34,704 bases of DNA, taken from contig CAKROW010000027.1 of NCBI GenBank assembly GCA_934373235.1, positions 1 through 34,704 of the forward strand, in the 5' to 3' direction. The DNA is from an uncultured Blautia sp. Lineage in GTDB: Bacteria > Bacillota > Clostridia > Lachnospirales > Lachnospiraceae. The notes under the pieces are model-generated. The model had not been told where the DNA came from. It saw only the letters and a program-made list of their open reading frames with translations, and did not search any database. Positions 6,130 through 13,640 of the stretch are shown here, piece by piece. The position numbers were made by a program, and so were the translations under genes. Each line of letters starts with the position of its first letter. The first letter of the stretch is position 1.

Positions 6130-6852
6130 ATGAATATACAGGATGTACATAAAATCAGCACCCACTGCACCCGCACAGAATTCGTAGGCACAGCCGTTCT
6201 GGACACTATCGGACTGGTGATCTCCGGTGTTGATGATACGCTTCTCCGACACATGAATATCGGTACAGATTACCACTGTCTGGGGCTTTTCAGCTCCAGG
6301 ACCGGTGCTGCCGGGCAGCTTACCGCCATCGATGATGCAGTAAAAGCCACCAATACAGAAGTTCTTTCCATTGAGCTTCCCAGAGATACCAAGGGCTGGG
6401 GCGGTCACGGTAACTATATCGTACTCGGAGGCGATGATGTCTCAGATGTACGTCACGCTATTTCCATGGCTCTTGAACTTACCAACCGGAATGCAGGCGA
6501 AGTTTATATCAGCCAGTCCGGACATCTGGAATTTGCCTTTTCCGCAAGTGCCGGCCTGGCCCTCCGCAAGGCTTTTAATACCCCTTCGGGGCAGGCTTTT
6601 GGCTTCATGGCAGGTTCCCCTGCTGCCATCGGCCTGGTAATGGCAGATACCGCCATGAAATCTGCCTCTGTATCCATCACCAGATACATGACCCCTGACG
6701 TAGGTACCAGTCATTCCAATGAAGTGATCCTGGCCATTTCCGGAGACGCCAGTGCTGTAAAAACAGCCGTGCTCAGTGCCCGTCAGATCGGCCTTGAACT
6801 CCTTATTTCCATGGGAACCTACCCTGAGATCCCAGGGACACCATATCTGTAA
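6130..6852 (+). CDS. pduB: PduB-like tandem-BMC shell protein
   Basis: Bacterial microcompartment shell protein with two fused BMC domains, of the PduB type that forms trimeric tiles in propanediol-utilisation-like compartments. Landmarks are TEFVGTAVLDTIGLVISGVD at residues 17-36, LFSSRTGAAGQLTAIDDAVK, TNTEVLSIELPRDTKGWGGH, and in the second repeat SGQAFGFMAGSPAAIGLVMA and SNEVILAISGDASAVKTAVL. At 240 aa it corresponds to the short PduB' form without the N-terminal extension. AGAAGGGAG precedes the ATG. No enzyme, chaperone, BMC-H or BMC-P gene is near: neighbours are bioY and a cell-wall protein, so it stands alone in this window. Its true compartment partners must be elsewhere. Confidence 0.93.
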   Translation: MNIQDVHKISTHCTRTEFVGTAVLDTIGLVISGVDDTLLRHMNIGTDYHCLGLFSSRTGAAGQLTAIDDAVKATNTEVLSIELPRDTKGWGGHGNYIVLGGDDVSDVRHAISMALELTNRNAGEVYISQSGHLEFAFSASAGLALRKAFNTPSGQAFGFMAGSPAAIGLVMADTAMKSASVSITRYMTPDVGTSHSNEVILAISGDASAVKTAVLSARQIGLELLISMGTYPEIPGTPYL

Positions 6853-6952
6853 GCTTCAGCGACATAATTCCTCTCCGACGCAGTGCGATCCTGCCCGGAG
6901 AGCTTTTTTATGTCATTGGAACATTACGGAGTAATTTCCTATGATATAAAAA
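6853..6952. repeat. Dispersed intergenic repeat, copy A (right module)
   Basis: From GCTTCAGCGACATAATTCCT to CTATGATATAAAAA it matches copy B (8731-8830) nearly base for base. It contains a stem CTCTCCG/CGGAGAG followed by CTTTTTTATG (terminator-like for pduB) and a second ATTAC-GGA-GTAAT hairpin. Outer GACATAA/TTATGTC sequences can also pair. Confidence 0.8.
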
Positions 6953-6996
6953 ATGCAGATCCAGAAGATTCCCAGCAATCCTCTGCTCTGCATTTT
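6951..6996. terminator. Bidirectional terminator between pduB and the 3D-domain gene
   Basis: AAATGCAG (6951-6958) pairs with CTGCATTT (6988-6995), bounded by A- and T-runs, so it can stop transcription from both sides of this convergent pair. A palindrome GTGTTTAAAACAC follows at 7022-7034. Confidence 0.6.
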
Positions 6997-7037
6997 TATC
7001 TTTCTGTTATTCTCCCGGAACGTGTTTAAAACACATT

Positions 7038-8507
7038 CTAATTTAACTGATAAACTTCTGCTGACTGAAGTCCGAAACTCAAAGCTTCCTCATGGCTTCC
7101 GCAGTAGATATCCACATGTCCATAAGGAGTTCCCAGATCCTCTACCGTGTAAATATTGCCATTGATCAGAAGCTGTGTTCCAAATGGCACCCCTGCCATG
7201 GCTACTGTACGTCCTGCTGTAGGAACTGTTCCGCTGGCAGTCAGATTACCTGCTGTACCACAGCACTGTGCACAGTTGCAGTAAGCTGTCAGTGTAAAAT
7301 TGCCAAGATATTTACCCTGTCCGGATGACTCTGTGGATGTGCTCTCCTCTGCATCAGACTCAGTTGTGTCCTCTGTAGTATCTTCTGCTGCATCCTCTGT
7401 TGCATCCTCTGAAGTACTTTCTTCTGTATAATCAGACTCTGAAGTATCCTCAGCTCCTGCTGACGGAACATTATCCTCCTCTTCGTCTTCCTCTTCCTCT
7501 ACTGTAACCTCAGAACTTGTAGAACTGCTGGAAGACTCTGTGGTATCCTCCTCAGGATCATATCCATAATCTTCCTCGCTGTATGTATCTTCTGTATCAG
7601 ACTGAGAAACAGCATCTGTCTCAGATGCTTCTTCTGTATCATCGGAACTGCTGTCCTGGGCTGCTTCTGAGTCCCCATTATCGCTATCCTCGGAAGCTGC
7701 CGCCTTACTTCTCTCCTTTGCCGCTGCAGCCTCTGCTGCTGCCCTCTCTTCTGCTGCGCGTTCTGCCTCTGCCTGCTGAACCAGAGCTGTAATATTGTTA
7801 TCTGCACTGGTGATCTCAGACATAAGCTGATCTGCCTCTGCCTGACTTGCACTGATCTGGCTTACATATGAATTAATATTATCACTGGTGCTTGCAGCCA
7901 TAGCCTGAACTTCCTGCTGCTTGGATGCGCGCTCTGTCATCAGGTTGTTGATATCTGCGGATTCTTTCTCTATGGTCTCCTCATTCTCCTGGATGCTCTT
8001 CTGAAGATTCTCATACTTCTGGAGCATATCCCGGTCATACTGTGAAATCTGCGCTACGCTCTCTGCCCTGTTAAGAAACTCTGCAAGGCTTTCTGAGGAA
8101 AGCAGCAGCTCAAGTGCGGAGGAGCCTCCGTTCTCATACATATACTGGATCCTGAGCTTCATGGAATCATACTGCTCATCAGCAGCATTCTGCGCCTTGG
8201 TAAGCTCAGCCTTTACTTTATTTAACTCATCTTCCTTCTCAGCCGCCTGCACACTAAGCTCTGCAATGCTGTTGGTAAGATCATCGTACTGTGCGTTTAA
8301 ATCGGCCAGATAGCTCTCCAGCTCCTGCCTTTTGCCTTCAAGGCTGCTGATATTGCCCTGTACCTGCGCAAGACCTGCTTCTGCGGCCTGTTTCTGCGCC
8401 TGTGCATCTGCGATGGCAGCATCTGTTCCGGAGGCATATGCCGTACTTCCCATGGAAAATGTAAGCAGTCCGGCAAGCAGTAATGTGAAAACTTTTCTAT
8501 TCTTCAT
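7038..8507 (-). CDS. Secreted coiled-coil protein with C-terminal 3D domain
   Basis: Exported cell-wall-associated protein of 489 aa. A signal peptide (MKNRKVFTLLLAGLLTFSMG, cleavage after AYA) is followed by a CwlO/PcsB-like coiled coil (to about residue 270), a long Ser/Thr/Asp/Glu low-complexity linker, and a C-terminal 3D domain of the type seen in Rpf/YuiC-like lytic transglycosylases (TLTAYCNCAQCCG, then GTQLLINGNIYTVEDLG and HVDIYCGSHEEALSFG). Two of the three name-giving Asp are present (VEDLG, HVDIY); the first (usual VDP) reads MAG. The ATG at 8507 is preferred: AAAGG lies seven bases upstream, whereas the ATG at 8522 abuts its ribosome site. Likely role is peptidoglycan remodelling. 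Confidence 0.85.
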   Translation of the reverse strand: MKNRKVFTLLLAGLLTFSMGSTAYASGTDAAIADAQAQKQAAEAGLAQVQGNISSLEGKRQELESYLADLNAQYDDLTNSIAELSVQAAEKEDELNKVKAELTKAQNAADEQYDSMKLRIQYMYENGGSSALELLLSSESLAEFLNRAESVAQISQYDRDMLQKYENLQKSIQENEETIEKESADINNLMTERASKQQEVQAMAASTSDNINSYVSQISASQAEADQLMSEITSADNNITALVQQAEAERAAEERAAAEAAAAKERSKAAASEDSDNGDSEAAQDSSSDDTEEASETDAVSQSDTEDTYSEEDYGYDPEEDTTESSSSSTSSEVTVEEEEDEEEDNVPSAGAEDTSESDYTEESTSEDATEDAAEDTTEDTTESDAEESTSTESSGQGKYLGNFTLTAYCNCAQCCGTAGNLTASGTVPTAGRTVAMAGVPFGTQLLINGNIYTVEDLGTPYGHVDIYCGSHEEALSFGLQSAEVYQLN

Positions 8508-8536
8508 ATAAACACCTTTCATCCTTTCGTGCTATC

Positions 8537-8564
8537 AGTATAACATATCTTTTCAAAAAAGCAA
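8537..8564 (-). promoter_or_regulatory. Promoter of the 3D-domain gene
   Basis: Minus strand TTGCTT (8559-8564), 16-base spacer, TATACT (8537-8542). Start near 8530 gives a short leader to the ATG at 8507. The stretch 8565-8690 is very AT-rich and holds nothing else I can name. Confidence 0.5.
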
Positions 8565-8690
8565 CACTTTTATGTTATTTCTGTAATAAGTATGTAATAT
8601 TTGTTGATTTTCACGAATGGGTTAAAAGTATTTATCATTATAATGTTATGAAAATATTACGAATATAAACAGAACGCAATTTTCTACGGA

Positions 8691-8830
8691 AAAGAATCCT
8701 GCGAGCAGGCTTCTACGCCTGCGTCGGGTCCCTTCAGCAACATAATTCCTCTCCGACACAGTGCGATCCTGCCCAGAGGGCTTTTTTATGTCATTGGAAC
8801 ATTACGGAGTAATTTTCTATGACATAAAAA
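8691..8830. repeat. Dispersed intergenic repeat, copy B (full length)
   Basis: The only complete copy: left module AAAGAATCCTGCGAGCAGGC... (shared with copy C at 4392-4450) joined to right module CTTCAGCAACATAATTCCTC ... ATGACATAAAAA (shared with copy A at 6853-6952). It contains terminator-like hairpins and no open frame of note. Lies between the 3D-domain gene and spoVG. Confidence 0.8.
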
Positions 8831-8854
8831 GAACGGCATCCCATACGGAATGCC
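8822..8854 (-). terminator. Terminator after spoVG
   Basis: On the minus strand GGCAT (8854-8850) pairs with ATGCC (8839-8835) and is followed by GTTCTTTTTATG. It overlaps the edge of repeat copy B. Confidence 0.6.
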
Positions 8855-8899
8855 GCCATATCTCTCAAGCCTCGATTCTCAGGTCATTATTCCAAAGGA

Positions 8900-9193
8900 T
8901 CACTCTGCTGCTTCTGCCAGTTCTTCCTCCGGCTCTGCTGCCATGACCTCCTGATATTTGTCAAGAATAATATTCTGTATTCTTTCACGTGTTACGGAAT
9001 TAATCGGGTGCGCGATGTCACGATATTCGCCATCAGTAGCCTTACGGCTTGGCATAGCAATAAACAGACCCTTCTCTCCTTCGATCACCTTGATATCATG
9101 TACTACAAACTCATCATCTATAGTAACTGATACTACAGCTTTCATTTTTCCTTCTTTTGCAACCTTTCTCACACGTACATCTGTAATATTCAT
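8900..9193 (-). CDS. spoVG: Septation/sporulation regulator SpoVG
   Basis: SpoVG, a small nucleic-acid-binding regulator (97 aa) affecting septation, sporulation and envelope genes in Bacillota. The first 85 residues match the family throughout: MNITDVRVRKV, VVSVTIDDEFVVHDIKVIEG, GLFIAMPSRKATDGEYRDIA, HPINSVTRERI. An acidic tail (EPEEELAEAAE) ends the protein. AAAGGGG precedes the ATG. It lies 47 bases after glgD on the same strand without an obvious promoter, so it may be cotranscribed with the glycogen genes. Confidence 0.97.
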   Translation of the reverse strand: MNITDVRVRKVAKEGKMKAVVSVTIDDEFVVHDIKVIEGEKGLFIAMPSRKATDGEYRDIAHPINSVTRERIQNIILDKYQEVMAAEPEEELAEAAE

Positions 9194-9240
9194 GTTTACA
9201 TGCCCCTTTCATTTCGCTTCCGTATCCTGGAAAATCTGCC

Positions 9241-10359
9241 TTATAATACGTAGCGCTCGTTTTTCTCCACGACGATCTTCACTCCGTCTTCGCCGCAGTA
9301 ATATGAATTGGCCCGGATCGTATCCCGGCTCTCTACAATGCAATTCTCAATATGTGTATTATCTCCGAGATATACATCATTGAGGATCACAGAGTTTTTG
9401 ATAACACAGTTATTTCCCACAAATACATTGCGGAACAGAACGGAATTCTCCACAGTTCCGTTGATGATGCATCCACTGGAAACAAGACTGTTCTTCACAT
9501 TTGCTCCCGGATTATATTTAGCCGGTGGAACATCTGCGATCCTGGTCTTGATGCCCGGCTCCTGTTTAAAGAAGTAATTCCGGATCTCCGGCTCCAGGAA
9601 AGCCATATTAGTCCTGTAGTATGCATCTGCTGTTGATATATTACTCCAGTACGTGTCGATCTTATATCCGTAAATTCTCTTCAGATTCTTATATCTGATA
9701 AGGATATCATTAACAAAATCATGTCTTCCTTCCTGGGCAGCACGTTCGATCAGTTCTATAAGCTGCCTTCTGCGGATAACATAAATACCTGTTGAAACTG
9801 TATTGTAGGAAGAAACCATTGGCTTTTCCTCAAACTCTTCAATCCTGCAGTCTTCATTCATGCGGAGAACGCCAAATCTCTCCACTTCATTCTGATCCCT
9901 GCAGGTTGTACATACAACTGTAATATCTGCACGCTTGGCAATATGATATTCAAGAACCTTATTGTAATCCAGCTTATAGATTCCGTCGCCGGAAGCGATC
10001 ACAACATACGGCTCATGGCTGTTTTTCAGAAATGTAAGGTTCTGGTAAATAGCATCAGCCGTGCCCTGATACCATAAGCTGTTCTCCTTGGTGATAGTAG
10101 GGGTGAACACATAAAGTCCTCCCTGTTTTCTTCCGAAATCCCACCATTTGGAGGAGCTTAAATGCTCATTCAGGGAACGTGCATTATACTGTGTCAGTAC
10201 AGCAACCTTCTGGATATGTGAATTTGCCATATTGCTCAGGGCAAAATCAATGGCACGATAGCTTCCTGCAACAGGCATTGCCGCGATCGCCCTCTTGTTT
10301 GATAACTCTCTCATGCGGTTATTGTTACCGCCTGCCAAAATAATACCTATTGCTCTCAT
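9241..10359 (-). CDS. glgD: Glucose-1-phosphate adenylyltransferase regulatory subunit GlgD
   Basis: Second subunit of ADP-glucose pyrophosphorylase (372 aa), found with GlgC in Firmicutes and thought to be regulatory or weakly catalytic. It has the nucleotidyltransferase fold and C-terminal hexapeptide beta-helix (SGCIINGTVENSVLFRNVFV), but the nucleotide signature is altered: GGNNNRMRELS at residues 10-20 where GlgC has GGQGSRLGVLT. The WYQGTADAIYQN motif is kept. Its ATG overlaps the glgC TGA by four bases (ATGA), so translation is coupled and equal subunit supply is likely. Confidence 0.93.
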   Translation of the reverse strand: MRAIGIILAGGNNNRMRELSNKRAIAAMPVAGSYRAIDFALSNMANSHIQKVAVLTQYNARSLNEHLSSSKWWDFGRKQGGLYVFTPTITKENSLWYQGTADAIYQNLTFLKNSHEPYVVIASGDGIYKLDYNKVLEYHIAKRADITVVCTTCRDQNEVERFGVLRMNEDCRIEEFEEKPMVSSYNTVSTGIYVIRRRQLIELIERAAQEGRHDFVNDILIRYKNLKRIYGYKIDTYWSNISTADAYYRTNMAFLEPEIRNYFFKQEPGIKTRIADVPPAKYNPGANVKNSLVSSGCIINGTVENSVLFRNVFVGNNCVIKNSVILNDVYLGDNTHIENCIVESRDTIRANSYYCGEDGVKIVVEKNERYVL

Positions 10360-11633
10360 TCTCTGCCACCGTCCTTTGCTGGAATCACCTGACCACCGGC
10401 CAGCTCACCACCCGGATAATCATCCCTTGTTGTCACACCTGAAATTGCAGTGTTCTTACCGATCCTTACGTTATCAGGAATCACACTGTTCTCTCCTACA
10501 ACTGCAAGGCCGAAAGCATATACAGCAGGCTTCAGGACGTTAGGCGCCTCATCGCCACATCCCAGGACTACGTGATTACCGATCACAACATCCTCTGCCA
10601 CAATGGACTTGTCCATGACTACATTCTCACCGATCTCAGAATTGCGCATGATAATGGAATCCCTGATAACAGAGCCCTTACCAATCGTTACATTTGGACC
10701 AATGACTGAATTATGTACTTCTCCGTAGATCTCAGTTCCCTCTCCGATAAGGCATCTGTCCACAACTGCCTCTGAGGAAACATACTGCGGAGGGATCACA
10801 TCTCCCTTGGTATAGATCCTCCAGAATTCTTCATAGAGGTTAAACTCAGGGATAATATCAATAAGCTCCATATTTGCTTCCCAGTAGGAGCCCAATGTAC
10901 CTACATCCTTCCAGTATCCGTTGTACTCATATGCAAAAAGCCTCTGTCCTTTCTCTTTGCAGTATGGAAGTACATGCTTGCCAAAGTCGCAGCCATTCTG
11001 GTCCTTCAGTGCGATCAGCGCCTCTTTGAGTACCGGCCATGAGAAAATATAGATTCCCATAGATGCCAGGTTGCTGCTTGGATGCTCCGGCTTCTCCTCA
11101 AATTCTGTAATACGGCTGCTCTCATCTGTTACCATGATACCGAAGCGGCTGGCCTCCTCCATCGGTACAGGCATGCAGGCTATGGTGACGTCTGCCTTGT
11201 TAGCCTTATGAAAATCAAGCATTACCTCATAATCCATCTTGTAGATATGATCTCCTGAAAGAATCAGAACATAGTCCGGATTATACTGCTCCATGTAAGC
11301 AAGATTCTGATAGATTGCATTGGCAGTACCTGTATACCATTCACTGCTTGTACTCTTCTCATATGGAGGAAGGACTGTTACACCGCCTTCATTCCGGTCA
11401 AGATCCCACGGAATACCAATACCAATATGTGTATTCAGGCGAAGCGGCTGATACTGTGTCAGCACACCCACCGTATCAATTCCTGAGTTAATACAGTTGC
11501 TCAGCGGAAAATCGATGATACGATATTTACCGCCAAAAGCAACTGCCGGCTTTGCAACTTTTTCTGTCAAAACTCCCAGCCTGCTACCTTGCCCGCCGGC
11601 CAAAAGCATGGCAATCATTTCTTTCTTAATCAT
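10356..11633 (-). CDS. glgC: Glucose-1-phosphate adenylyltransferase GlgC
   Basis: Catalytic ADP-glucose pyrophosphorylase subunit (425 aa), making ADP-glucose from glucose-1-phosphate and ATP as the committed step in bacterial glycogen synthesis. Signatures: AGGQGSRLGVLTEKVAKPAV at 12-31, WYTGTANAIYQN, VLILSGDHIYKMDY, EFEEKP, and left-handed beta-helix repeats in the C-terminal third (GEGTEIYGEVHNSVIGPNVT). Forms a coupled pair with glgD. The promoter is visible upstream. No glgA, glgB or glgP is in the window, so the rest of the pathway is elsewhere. Confidence 0.97.
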   Translation of the reverse strand: MIKKEMIAMLLAGGQGSRLGVLTEKVAKPAVAFGGKYRIIDFPLSNCINSGIDTVGVLTQYQPLRLNTHIGIGIPWDLDRNEGGVTVLPPYEKSTSSEWYTGTANAIYQNLAYMEQYNPDYVLILSGDHIYKMDYEVMLDFHKANKADVTIACMPVPMEEASRFGIMVTDESSRITEFEEKPEHPSSNLASMGIYIFSWPVLKEALIALKDQNGCDFGKHVLPYCKEKGQRLFAYEYNGYWKDVGTLGSYWEANMELIDIIPEFNLYEEFWRIYTKGDVIPPQYVSSEAVVDRCLIGEGTEIYGEVHNSVIGPNVTIGKGSVIRDSIIMRNSEIGENVVMDKSIVAEDVVIGNHVVLGCGDEAPNVLKPAVYAFGLAVVGENSVIPDNVRIGKNTAISGVTTRDDYPGGELAGGQVIPAKDGGRE

Positions 11634-11664
11634 GTGATCACCTCTTGTATGTTATGATTATTCC

Positions 11665-11693
11665 ATTATATCATACTTCACCATATTAGTGAA
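11665..11693 (-). promoter_or_regulatory. Promoter of glgC-glgD
   Basis: Minus strand TTCACT (11688-11693), 17-base spacer, perfect TATAAT (11665-11670), about 25 bases before the glgC ribosome site. Confidence 0.65.
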
Positions 11694-11868
11694 CATTTTT
11701 TACAATTATTTTGTCGTCACTTTGTTTTTTTTATCGCTATTGACTACGTTTTTTCGACATTTCCTTAATCACCTCAATATTCATTGAGTAATTTTCACAT
11801 TTTTTTCAGTAAATTTCTGTGTAATTTTACCACAATTGGTCTTACCTCTTTTTGAAAAAAAGAAGCAC
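11694..11868. other. AT-rich gap between divergent glgC and murC promoters
   Basis: No gene. The 300-base divergent intergenic region is very T-rich with several T6-T8 runs and a small inverted repeat CTCAAT-ATTC-ATTGAG (11773-11788) that could be an operator. Nothing further can be supported. Confidence 0.4.
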
Positions 11869-11897
11869 TTTTCATTTTTTTGTATTAGAGGTATAAT
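11869..11897 (+). promoter_or_regulatory. Promoter of murC
   Basis: TTTTCA (11869-11874), 17-base spacer, perfect TATAAT (11892-11897), followed by AAGGAG eight bases before the murC ATG. Confidence 0.65.
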
Positions 11898-11942
11898 AAA
11901 AACGTTATAAATACCACATATATTAAGGTAAGGAGATCAATC

Positions 11943-13322
11943 ATGTATCAGATAGACTTTCATACACCGCTCCATATTCATTTTATCGGTATCGGAGGAA
12001 TCAGTATGAGCGGCCTCGCAGAGATCCTTCTTGAAGAAGATTTCAGGATCTCAGGTTCCGATGCCAAGGCAAGCCCGCTGACACGTTCCCTTGAAGAAAA
12101 AGGAGCTGTGATCCATTATGGCCAGCGCGCTTCCAATATCACTGATGACATCGATGTAGTTGTATATACAGCAGCCATCCATCCTGACAATCCGGAATTC
12201 GCCTGTGCCAGGGAGAAGAACATCCCCATGCTTACCCGTGCAGAGCTTCTTGGCCAGATCATGCGTAATTACGATACACCAATCGCAATTTCCGGTACTC
12301 ACGGAAAGACCACCACTACTTCCATGGTTTCCCATATCCTTCTTGAGGGAGACTGTGACCCGACCATCAGTGTAGGCGGTATCCTTCCTGCCATCGGAGG
12401 CAACATCCGTGTAGGCGCATCTGAGACTTTTGTCACCGAGGCCTGCGAATATACCAACAGCTTTTTGAGCTTTTTCCCGAAGATCAGCGTGATCCTGAAC
12501 ATGGACGCAGATCATCTTGACTTTTTCAAGGACATTGATGATATCCGTCATTCTTTCCGTCGTTTTGCACAGCTTCTTCCTGCCGACGGAACACTGATCA
12601 TCAATGCCGACACACCGGAGTATGAATCCATCATCAAAGACCTTCCCTGTCAGGTGATCACCTACGGTCTTGACCATCCGGCTGATTACACTGCAGAGGA
12701 TATCACCTGGGACAAATACGGACATGCTTCCTTCACTGTAAAGAAAAACGGATGCAAAGTCGGCAGCTACTATCTCCGTGTTCCGGGAATCCACAATGTA
12801 TCCAACGCTATTGCAGCTATTGCTGTAGGTAAACTTCTGGATCTTCCTGACGAAGTTATCGTGAAGGGACTGGGAAGTTTCACAGGAACTGACCGCCGCT
12901 TCCAGTACAAAGGCGAGGTTGGAGGCATCACCATCATTGACGATTATGCACACCACCCAACAGAGATTGCCGCAACACTGGAATCCGCAAAGAACTATCC
13001 ACATGAGAAGATATGGTGTGTTTTCCAGCCCCATACCTATACACGTACCAAGGCTCTTCTGCCTGAATTCGCCAAATCTCTTACTCTGGCAGATCATGTT
13101 GTACTGGCAGACATTTACGCAGCCCGTGAGACTGATGACCTTGGCATTTCCTCACGTGATCTGCAGAAACAGATCCAGGAACTGGGAACTCCATGTGATT
13201 ATTTCCCTACTTTTGATGAGATCGAGAGCTTTCTTTTAAAAAGTTGTACACATGGCGACCTGTTGATAACTATGGGGGCCGGAGACGTTGTAAATATAGG
13301 CGAACACCTTCTTGGCAAATAA
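11943..13322 (+). CDS. murC: UDP-N-acetylmuramate--L-alanine ligase MurC
   Basis: Cytoplasmic Mur ligase that adds the first L-alanine of the peptidoglycan stem peptide in an ATP-dependent step. The N-terminal Rossmann domain has FIGIGGISMSGLAEILL at 14-30, the central ATPase has the P-loop SGTHGKTTTTSM at 117-128, then NMDADHLDFF and the C-terminal DDYAHHPTEI and FQPHTYTRTKAL motifs. 459 aa is full length. Two DnaA boxes begin one base after its TAA and its terminator shares those bases. It stands apart from murG, at the end of the window. Confidence 0.98.
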   Translation: MYQIDFHTPLHIHFIGIGGISMSGLAEILLEEDFRISGSDAKASPLTRSLEEKGAVIHYGQRASNITDDIDVVVYTAAIHPDNPEFACAREKNIPMLTRAELLGQIMRNYDTPIAISGTHGKTTTTSMVSHILLEGDCDPTISVGGILPAIGGNIRVGASETFVTEACEYTNSFLSFFPKISVILNMDADHLDFFKDIDDIRHSFRRFAQLLPADGTLIINADTPEYESIIKDLPCQVITYGLDHPADYTAEDITWDKYGHASFTVKKNGCKVGSYYLRVPGIHNVSNAIAAIAVGKLLDLPDEVIVKGLGSFTGTDRRFQYKGEVGGITIIDDYAHHPTEIAATLESAKNYPHEKIWCVFQPHTYTRTKALLPEFAKSLTLADHVVLADIYAARETDDLGISSRDLQKQIQELGTPCDYFPTFDEIESFLLKSCTHGDLLITMGAGDVVNIGEHLLGK

Positions 13323-13323
13323 G

Positions 13324-13527
13324 TTATCCACATTATCCACATGCTTATACACATTTTTATCCTGTGTAGCATGTGGATTTTTTTGTGCATAACGTAGTCG
13401 ACATAATTCGACACACTCATTCGAGAAAAACCGCTATTTATCGAGATTTTTTGCATTTTTGCTGGTTTCAAATAATACTTATCCGCAAAGTTATCCACAC
13501 TTTCCACATTTTCCACCTGTGGATTAG
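13324..13527. promoter_or_regulatory. Cluster of DnaA boxes upstream of the dnaD-dnaI genes
   Basis: Perfect DnaA boxes TTATCCACA occur at 13324-13332, directly adjoining at 13333-13341, and at 13491-13499. One-mismatch boxes are TTATACACA (13345-13353), TTATCCGCA (13479-13487) and, on the minus strand, TAATCCACA (13527-13519); CTTTCCACA (13500-13508) is a weaker match. The cluster spans about 200 bases, ends 50 bases before the promoter of the dnaD-like gene, and also contains an inverted repeat GTCGA-CATAAT-TCGAC (13397-13412). It may autoregulate the replication genes or titrate DnaA. No dnaA, dnaN or rpmH is nearby, so it is not the standard oriC. Confidence 0.7.
13335..13384 (+). terminator. 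Terminator of murC
   Basis: ATCCACATGCT (13335-13345) pairs with AGCATGTGGAT (13368-13378), extended by ACACA/TGTGT inside, followed by seven T. The left arm is built from a DnaA box. Confidence 0.85.
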
Positions 13528-13553
13528 TGCACATTAGGTGTGAAAATCTCCTA

Positions 13554-13582
13554 TTCTCTTTTAAATGGGGTTGTGCTATAAT
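13554..13582 (+). promoter_or_regulatory. Promoter of the dnaD-dnaI-prs unit
   Basis: TTCTCT (13554-13559), 17-base spacer, perfect TATAAT (13577-13582). Start near 13589; a small GGCCG/CGGCC hairpin follows in the leader. The position shows that translation cannot begin at the earlier in-frame ATG (13527). Confidence 0.55.
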
Positions 13583-13640
13583 CCTTGTAGTTCAGAACGG
13601 CCGGTATTTCGGCCACATTTCAGAAAGCGAGATACTGTCC

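Noticed and set aside
12051..13097. 348-aa antisense frame within murC
   Set aside because: Shadow of a strongly recognisable murC; Cys/Ile-rich, no domain.
11742..13398. Inverted 8-mer GACTACGT / ACGTAGTC flanking murC
   Set aside because: Short enough to be chance; no direct repeats or other sign that murC was inserted as a unit.
13323..13527. Chromosomal origin oriC
   Set aside because: DnaA boxes are present, but dnaA, dnaN, recF, rpmH and rnpA are not; murC and dnaD flank it.
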